NCBI GenBank assembly: GCA_003118195.1 | Contig: BEXV01000223.1 | Span: 113,767-177,766, forward strand | From: Hemicentrotus pulcherrimus | Taxonomy: Eukaryota; Echinodermata; Echinoidea; Camarodonta; Strongylocentrotidae | Direction: 5' to 3' | Length of the DNA: 64,000 nt | In this document: in pieces, positions 40,513 through 49,500 of the stretch | Numbering within the stretch: the stretch's first letter is position 1 | Layout of the letters: each line of letters opens with the position of its first letter | Translations under genes and position numbers: made by a program | Notes under the pieces: generated by a model | Databases searched by the model: none | Seen by the model: only the letters and a program-made list of their open reading frames with translations | What the model was told of the DNA's origin: nothing

Positions 40513-43500
40513 TCTTGCTCTAATTGTAATGTTTTATTTTTGACTTCTTTTATGATGTAGTGGTATTGAAGAGAAGATGTTCCTAGCCCCCAAGGAGATG
40601 GCTTTATACACATGGCAAAACCCTACAGGCAAGAGACAACTTGTATGGACAGTGGATGGCAAAGATAGCAAGACTGATCTCAAGAAGGTAAAAAACAATG
40701 TACAATGTCATTTAACAATGGCAGAATATAGATCCGTACTCATTGGTTTTCATTGTCTCATTTCATGTTGCATCAAAATTATTTCATGGAAATTTCACAG
40801 TTTTTCTTTTTCATGTAATCACAAGATTTCTCTACCTCTATAACTCCTTGGATATTTACTATGCCTGAAGAATACCTGTAGGAATTTACTATTATATACC
40901 ACTGATTTATTATCTTTGAAAAGGAGTTCTGTATTAAATACAATTATTAGGCATGGAGCTGGTTAATTAAAGTGTTTGTAGTGACAGCGTACACCGCAGT
41001 TAAATATTGTGAATATGATTAAGCATTGTTCATCATCTAGACAGAATTCAAAATCTCATAAGCATCACCTAAATGTCTTTTTTTGATTTTGTCACCTTGT
41101 GATTCGACAAGACCAGTTCTTGTAGTTCGCTGCAAATATACAAATATGAAGGATTTGTTAGGATAGAACATTCAATATGACATTTGCAAGTTCCCAATCT
41201 CAGGACACGATCATTTACAACTATCTGTTGCAAAGTAGTTACGTTTCATTAATTATGAATCGTCCTTTCACAAAATATGTATAGTGCTATTAACATTAAC
41301 ACATTATTCATTGCACATTTGTTGTATTCATTATGATTCATATCTTTAAAATAGTTTACTGTATTGATTTTATGCATCTTTCCCATGATGATAAATCATT
41401 TCTTGGATTTTTGTAATTGATTAATAATCCAGAAAGCATGTCATACTACTTGTACCATATCAGTAAGTTAATATACATTTAATATCAAAGTTCTATGTGA
41501 AAACCATAGTCTGTCTGTTTCTATATTGCTCTGTCCAATTTTCCTGTCTCTGTCTGTCTGACTGACAATCTCTCTCCATTTTTGTTCTGGGTCTCTCCGT
41601 CTCTCTCACTTTCTCTCTGTCTCTCTCTCTAACTCTGTACTCAATGTAATGAATATATTTTGCTGGATAGTGTGGCCTGACCTTCAATATTTATTACCTT
41701 CATTATTTTAATCTAGATACTTCTATCTCGTAATGCATGTGTAGCTTTGCAAGATTTAAGATGAAAATGCTGGTGGAAATTGAAAATACAGGGTCCTCTT
41801 CGTTAGATAATGCTCAAGACTTAAATGTGATCGGCAGTGGGGATTGTCCAAGTGGGAGCAGCATTTCTTGAATAGTGTTATGAAATATGCCAATGATAAT
41901 TGAATACTTGATATATATAAATTTGTTTATATTTGCAAAGTAATGTATTTATAGAAAAAATATGTATAATATTCTATTAGTTGGTGTAAGTTTTTTTTTC
42001 TTGCGTTAGATTATTGTAGGGAAAAATAGTAGTATGTAGCTTATAGCTAGTATGTTTAAATAGCTAGTATGTTGTTAGTATTGAAAATGTCTTTATTAGT
42101 TGTGGCCAGCATACTCTCTTTAATGTAACTTATGATTTGTTTGTAAAGGCTATGTTTTGTATGCAGATTTATTACGAATATGTTTTGTAGAGCATGAAAT
42201 CAGTAAAGGATTAATGCCAGTAGAATATTCTAGTTCCAGTGATTATCGGGAGGGAGGCTAATGGTTTTTATTCTTTTGATTCTCTGTTTTTCACTTGAAG
42301 AATGATAAGACTTGCTTTCATAAAATTGTTATGTATGTACAAAATATTTACATTTTTCATCAACCGATATAGCATACTGCTCCTAGAAAACGGGGGTCTG
42401 AAATATGTCCTTACCTTTATTATTTCATGCTGTGTAATGTGTTAGACATTGTAGAATCACTGTAATACAGCCACAAAATTTGATAAATGTTGAGGGCAAT
42501 ATGATGGAGCGTGAGCCACCATTCATAAAGAAACTTTGTCAATATGTTTTATTGCATAAGATCACTTATTGTGATTGTTTCGCCTGTCATGTTGATTATC
42601 AAATTCTTTCATGTCAATGGGTCCAATTAAGGATTCCAGTGGGCAGGAGAGGGGAGGGAGGGGGGTAGCTGAATGTAGCCCTCTTGGGGGGGGGGATATA
42701 CAATTTTAATTTTGTTTCAGCAATGTCAACTGTAAAATCCTTTTACTTATTTCAAATCATGTATACTTTTGTAGGATGGGATTGGAGAAGTGAAGCAGGC
42801 AAACAACCAGATGCTGTACTGGGTGTCTTTCTTGAATGGAACCGGTCGAGTAATCCTCTTCACTGAAGATCTAGCTATTGCTACCAAAGCACAACAGGTA
42901 GGTACTCCACATATACAACATATTTTCTTATTGCTCATAGGCAATTTGTTTTGGATGATTTGTTTGACAAATGAGACATCAAATGCAATGCAAGAACTTT
43001 ACTTCTGGTGAAACATTTGATAGTGAAAGGAAAACAGTTAACTCATTTAATGCCATGCATTGTGGCATTGTGTCATTATTATTACTAAATATTTGGCGTC
43101 ACCTGTGCTTTGGAGGAGAAAAGGGAAATTAATCTCTGTAAACCTCAGGCCTCTCCTCCGGGTGTAACTGATTCGGGGTGTGCAGGTGGACCACTGCACC
43201 AGGATTTCCTCTACATGGGGCCTCTATCTAACTTGCTATCCGAGGGACCGAGTGTTTTCCACTGTTACATATCCCAAGTCTATTTAAGAGGGAAGGGCCT
43301 CATGTTTAACATCATAAAGGTCTTGGTGCAAACACTCATTCACTTCCCCTATCATTCTGACTTTCCCATGTAGGCTGCAGAGTTAGAACAGCCTGATTTG
43401 GAGCTGGTAGTCTCTCTTCCAGGCATTGGTCTTTCGCTGGTTAATGACATCTCTAGGACAGAGGTAGCCTATATTGGTCTCATCAGGTATGTGATTCTTG

Positions 43501-46500
43501 GTACAATTTGCTGTATGAATTATAGCCTTTCATTTTGATTTCTTCTAGTTATGGTTACAAACTACACAGAGGGTTACATAATTTTATGAGGTCTGAACAC
43601 ATTGATTGATATTTAATACCAAGTGTCTCTATATGACCAAATATCATCTCATCATGCTATTTTCCTGTTCAGAATTACCCTTTTAATGTGCATAAATTCA
43701 CATACTTTTACAGTGATTAGTAGACAAAATATTCGGCAATTTGTCATCAGTCAAATTTTGAAGTGACAATAATTAGATTGGCAGTTCATTTAATTTCTTC
43801 TGTGGGTCAATTTTCAGAACATGCCTTAGACAATGTTTATCACACATACAGTGTCTCGAGTGCATTATACACCAACAAATAATTACAATTGTAAAGGGAT
43901 GAATATATTCCAGAAAACAAAGAATTGACGTTTTAAAGATGAGTCTTTTGTCCCTGGTTGACAGCTCTGGGATCATCTGGCAGAACAAGGTCCGTCGCCG
44001 ATACAAAGATCTGAGCGTGAGGGAGATGAAGAGCTTGGAAGAAGGCTTTGTGAAGGCAGGATTGGATGCTAGCGATCAGAAGGATCTTCCACCCAGAGTA
44101 TACAAACTAGACCATGGCATGGAGGTAAGGAAGAGAAACCAAAGAGAGTTGAGAGATACCAGGGGGGTGTTTCACAAAGATCTTAAGTTGAACTTATCTC
44201 TCAGTTGGACTTTAAAATTATGGCAAGCAGTTAGCATCTATGAAACCAAGTTATTTTAAAAGGCATAAAATGTTGATTCAAATCTTCCATATTTTCTATT
44301 ATCAAGGAGATTTCATGTTCTTGATGTGGAATTTATAAAAAATCTAAAATATTTTAGTTTTCACTTCTGAATATATTTTATTTTAAGGCTACAGATGGCT
44401 CTCCATAATATTTAAGTCCAACTTAGAGTTAAGTTCTACTTAGGATCTTTGTGAAACACCCCCAGGAGTGGGAGGCATATATTGAGAGATGGAATATTAT
44501 TATGAGAAACTATATTGTTTTTTTTTTTAAGTGCTGTGATAATCACTAAATCGATTTGAAATCAATAGCTGAAGGATTTATGAGAAATATCTCTCGTAAT
44601 ATTCTCCAAGATTAGTTCTAGTTTTGTGACCAATGTATAGCACATACATCTGTGTGTAAATCCGAACCTTTGTTGCTTGCATGATCAGGGACTGTAAGGC
44701 TTGAAACAAGATATATTTTACTGTCTTCTAATCACAATTGAGTTAGTCTTGGAACTTTATATCCATGAGACCAAAGGGATCATTTGTTATACATGTATAC
44801 CATATCTTCTTCTTTTATGCAAATGTTTATAAATCACATAGGAGAATATAAAGAAGTTGCCAATCACAGGAAAGCAAATCAATTCACCATGACAATTAAA
44901 GTTAAATATTCCTAAATCAATAGCATTTTGTAGCATTTCAGTAATCCTCTGCATCTTAATCTCTGCCCAGGTTGACTATGGACGTATGCTGATGCTAGCC
45001 CCCAAGAAGCAGCAGCTGAGACGTACCTACCACTCCGGTATCTGGGCCCAGGTTCGTACCTCCAGCCATCAGCTCCAGCTCCATCTGACCATTAACAGGC
45101 TCCAGGTGGATAATCAGATGCCTGCTGCTATCTTCCCCACCCCCGTGGTTCCTGTAGCCCTCCCCAAGACCGTGGCAGCTGAAAATGGTAGGTTACCTTT
45201 TAATACACACATAAGGATTTTTGAATGTTTGCTTGCATATCAAGTTAATTCATGTCATGCTGATATTGTATGCTTAGAGCCAGAAGGGTGTTAACTTATG
45301 TTATTTTGTAAACAGTTACAGCCCTTCTCACTCTCGGCATACCATACTGTATATCATTGTCTGTAATTTCAGTCGTTATATCTTCTCATTTATATTCTTC
45401 CACAATGATGTTTATTTACATGTTGTTTGAATCAGCCAAATTTCTTAATCACATTCATACTTAGATTGCAAGTGATCTTATTTTTATTTCATTCAAAACA
45501 AAATCCCCTTCATATTTTTGGAGCAATTATAACCCTTGACCCTTTTTATGCACAATGCTCATTCAGCTGAATGAAGTTCTCTTTGGTGAAGTGTTTTCGA
45601 TTGACTTTCTACGAGATTTTGTCAAGGTAAATCTTGTTTCTAAAGCAGTATTATAGAATCCAAACAAAAAAACACAATATTTGCTCCTTATGATCCTCAG
45701 CACCCAAGCAGCTTCTAGAGTTCAGCATGATGGTGCGTTTCTCAGAGCACAGCTCGGTCAAGCAGATCAAGTACCTCAAGCTTCTGGTCCAAGAGATGGC
45801 GGTCAAGCTGGACATGGGATTCCTGGCCAATGTAGCAGCCATCTTTCAGTCGGATGAGGAACTAGTCATTGATAGGGTCAGTAGGAAATTTCCTAACCAC
45901 TGAAATTACTGAGCCTGAGATAAAGTGGGCAGGAGTTTATTGAAAATGCTTGATAACCAATTTAATTAAACCCTATCCAATAAGTTACAGACCTCAAAAA
46001 TCAGTTTTTTCGAACATGCAATATAGTGTTGTATATATAGTGTATATACATAGTATGAAATTGCATAGTTATGGTCATGTTCTATCAGTTATACCTAGAA
46101 ATTCAAAACTGGATAACCACCAGTTCAGCTCTAAGAAAATTCTTTAATGATATGAAATATGACAATGCTGAAAAGGTGTAATATGTAATAATTTCTTTAT
46201 AAGAGTATCAGGAAGAAAATGTAAACATACTGGTTCACTGAATCACACATTGCTAGGTGTCAGTGATTTGTCTATACCATGCTGTAACAAAGCAGTGGAG
46301 ATGTATGGGAGAGTTTGTAGTTACAATACAATTTTTTACAAATACTCCAGCTCAACATTGACTAATGTGGATGATGCCATGATCAGCCATCCTTGATTAA
46401 TGATAGGTCCTTATTTGAAATAGTGGGTATTTCATGAATCACTCAAGTTTGTCTATTGGTGTAGTCCTTTCTTTGCATACCTCTGAGCTCTGCTACCCAA

Positions 46501-49500
46501 CCTGCATAAACCCACTCACAATCTACAGGTAGGTAATTAGCCTGTCTCCAAAAACACAATGCTGCACATATTAATAATCATTATTTTGTTTGTTGTTATT
46601 TCTGTACAGGTTGCTCTGCTAGAGTTGGACAAGGAGCTGGTACGATTAGAGCTAGCTGATGCTGAGTATGTCAAAGTCGCATTGGCTAAAGACTTCAACT
46701 TCTATGACTCCTTCCATCTCTCTCCACTCAAGGTATGTAGCATTCATTGAATAATAGAACATATATTTGATTTTCTAGCTGGTTTGGCAACTAACACTGT
46801 CCAATCCAGTATCGCAGTGTCAGTGTCATATTCAGAAGATACGTATTTTGTTGATTTTGCTGTAGATATATATTTCATTACTATATGTCGGTAAAATCTT
46901 TAATTTGACTAATTTACAAAATGCTGTTTTTAATGATAGTTTGTGTGGACTATGGTGCTAGATGAAGAGAATATATCTATAGCGAGTTCTCTCTCTCTCT
47001 CTCTCTCTCTCCATCTCTCTATCTTTCTCCTACTCCTTTTATTTTTCTTTCCAATCAATGATCAGACTAAAGAATACTTTGTATTTCTAATCTGTCATAG
47101 ATCCATGTGAGTTTCTCCCTATCTGAGACCGGTAAGGAGGACAAGTCTCTGCTGAATGCTCGGGCCAACGCTCGTCAAAACGCCCTCAATCTCTTACTGC
47201 AGAGTGTCGGGGTCACCTTGACCAATGTGGATGATGTCATCTTCAAGTGAGTACTATTAGGATCAGGAGGGTCCCCTAGGGTTATATGATTAAAATAATG
47301 ATTTAGATTCTATAAAAAATGTAAATTGTGAAATTTAGAAAAACAGACGTCAAGTGAAGATTGTATTAGAGATGGAGAAGGAAAAAGGAACTGAATAATG
47401 TTGAGAAGCATCCATTTATAAACGATTTTCAAACAATTCAAATGATTTGTTTGGATCCCTTCATTTGAATATGATTTTATAAATCTTATCACCAATCAGG
47501 CTTGGTTTCTTTGAGAGAGAGTAACAGTTCTACAGCCCAGAGCAGCTATCGTCTGAGGTAGTACGTCATTACTCCAACCAGGCCATCAAACAGCTCTATG
47601 TTCTTGTGCTTGGTCTTGATGTGATTGGCAATCCATTTGGTTTTGTCAGGGGAGTAGGGACAGGTGTCAAGGACCTCTTCTATGAGCCTTACCAGGTCAG
47701 TCCTTCTCTTTCACTAACATTTATTTGATTTTCTTGCCAAACTTGTTTTTATTGTAACAGAGTATGTTTAGACAACTAATAATACAGTAAGTCTTACTAT
47801 GTTCTGTTTGTTTGTTTTTTCGAATGATTTGAAGGCTTTTCCATAGATTCCTTATTCACAAAGTTTTTGTCTTCAAATTATTTAATTGGTGACAACTGTC
47901 CTAAGCCTGTTGATAAAGGCTCAGTTAGGTTTTAGATGATTTTTCTGTTCGTATCAATGTCTGTTTTATAATCTTTTTACAGTTCAAGTGAATTTGGATT
48001 AATTGTGTTTGTTAACTGTTGATGCTGAATCATTGATGAATGATGTAACTGAACAATCTCTTCCTTTTTTTAATCAGGGTATCGTACAAGGTCCAGAGGA
48101 GTTTGCTGAGGGGGTTGCTCTTGGCATGAGGAGTCTCTTTGGCCATGCAGTTGGTATGTACAACGTGTTTCAATTAATCAAGGAAATCATACAGGAAGAA
48201 TGATTTAGCCTTTGTCCTTCTTTTTTTCCATTTGAAGTACATACCTCTTTACAGAGTATTATAGTACTTTACTGGGGTGTGTGCAGGTGGACCATTACAC
48301 CGGGTTTTCCCCCTACTCTTATACAAATAGTGCAGTGGGTTCTTAACGTGCAAAGGTAGTGACTCTTCTCTACACGGGACCTCCATTTAACGTCCTATCC
48401 GAGGGACGGAGCATTTTCCACTCAACATATCCTGCGTCTATGAACAAGGGGAGGGGCACGTTAACACACAACGCAGGCTTCAGTCATCCGCCTGGGTGGG
48501 ATTCGAACCCAGGATCTTTGGTTCGACAGGCAGATGCTTTACCGACTGAGCCAACTCGCCTCCTTCATATTGGCAACACTTTATGTTTCTCTTCCACTGT
48601 TCACAATATCCTGATAAAATTATATGAATGTATTAGACATAAATTCATGTTTTCGCAATTCAAATAATCTTATTTGTTCTTTCCTAGAAATATGTATTTC
48701 TACAAACAATATTCTACTGTGCCGTAAGGTGAACAGGACTAATGCATTGATTTTGCTCTTTCTGCTTAGTAATTGTAAAGATTTGTGGACCCAAGCAAAC
48801 TGGTTCCTTTTCATGGAATACTACTTCTGTTATTGTCTTCCAGTGATATGATACAGTACGTGTTTCGTTTGATTTCAGGTGGAGCAGCAGGGGCTGTATC
48901 TCGCATCACAGGAACACTGGGGAAAGGACTGGCAGCACTCACCATGGATGAAGACTACAAGCGAAAGAGACAACAAGCTATCAACCAAAGACCTGCTACA
49001 TTCCAAGAGGGTCTAGCCAGAGGTGGCAAGGGTCTAGTTATGGTAAGTAGGAATACACACTGGGAGGAAGGGGGGGGGGTCAGAAGGACAAAAATGTACC
49101 ACCAAAAACTAAAAAATATTTTAAAATGAGAGAGAGAGAGAGAGAGAAGTTATCAATGTTTGCCAGTAAAGCACATATACACATGTACAAATTACTGCAC
49201 ATTTTTTCTTATGTGTATCAAACATGCCAGATTTGATTTGGTGTAACTGCCTCCCTCCCTCCAAATATGCTCCTTGAATGATTTAAATGAAAATTTAAAT
49301 GATAAAATAAAGTATGTAATGGAAATGAATCTAAGATGATGATGATATGTGTACAAAATTGTTGTGTACATGTATGAAATATCAAGTAATATTTGTGTGT
49401 TGATGATATTTTACAGGGTTTCTATGAAGGTGTGAGTGGTGTCGTGAAGAAACCATTTGAAGGGGCCAAGAAGGAAGGTGCTAAAGGCTTCTTCAAGGGT

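Larger units (their letters stand above)
40688..42774 (+). other. VPS13 intron 48, 2.1 kb
   Basis: No exon was recognised. It contains a CT/CTGT-rich stretch at 41505-41640 and a G-rich stretch at 42641-42696, about 80 bp before exon 49. Confidence 0.65.

Noticed and set aside
48488..48563. tRNA gene on the minus strand
   Set aside because: Boxes A and B are good, but the sequence is fused to a tail found in other repeat copies, so it is a SINE head.
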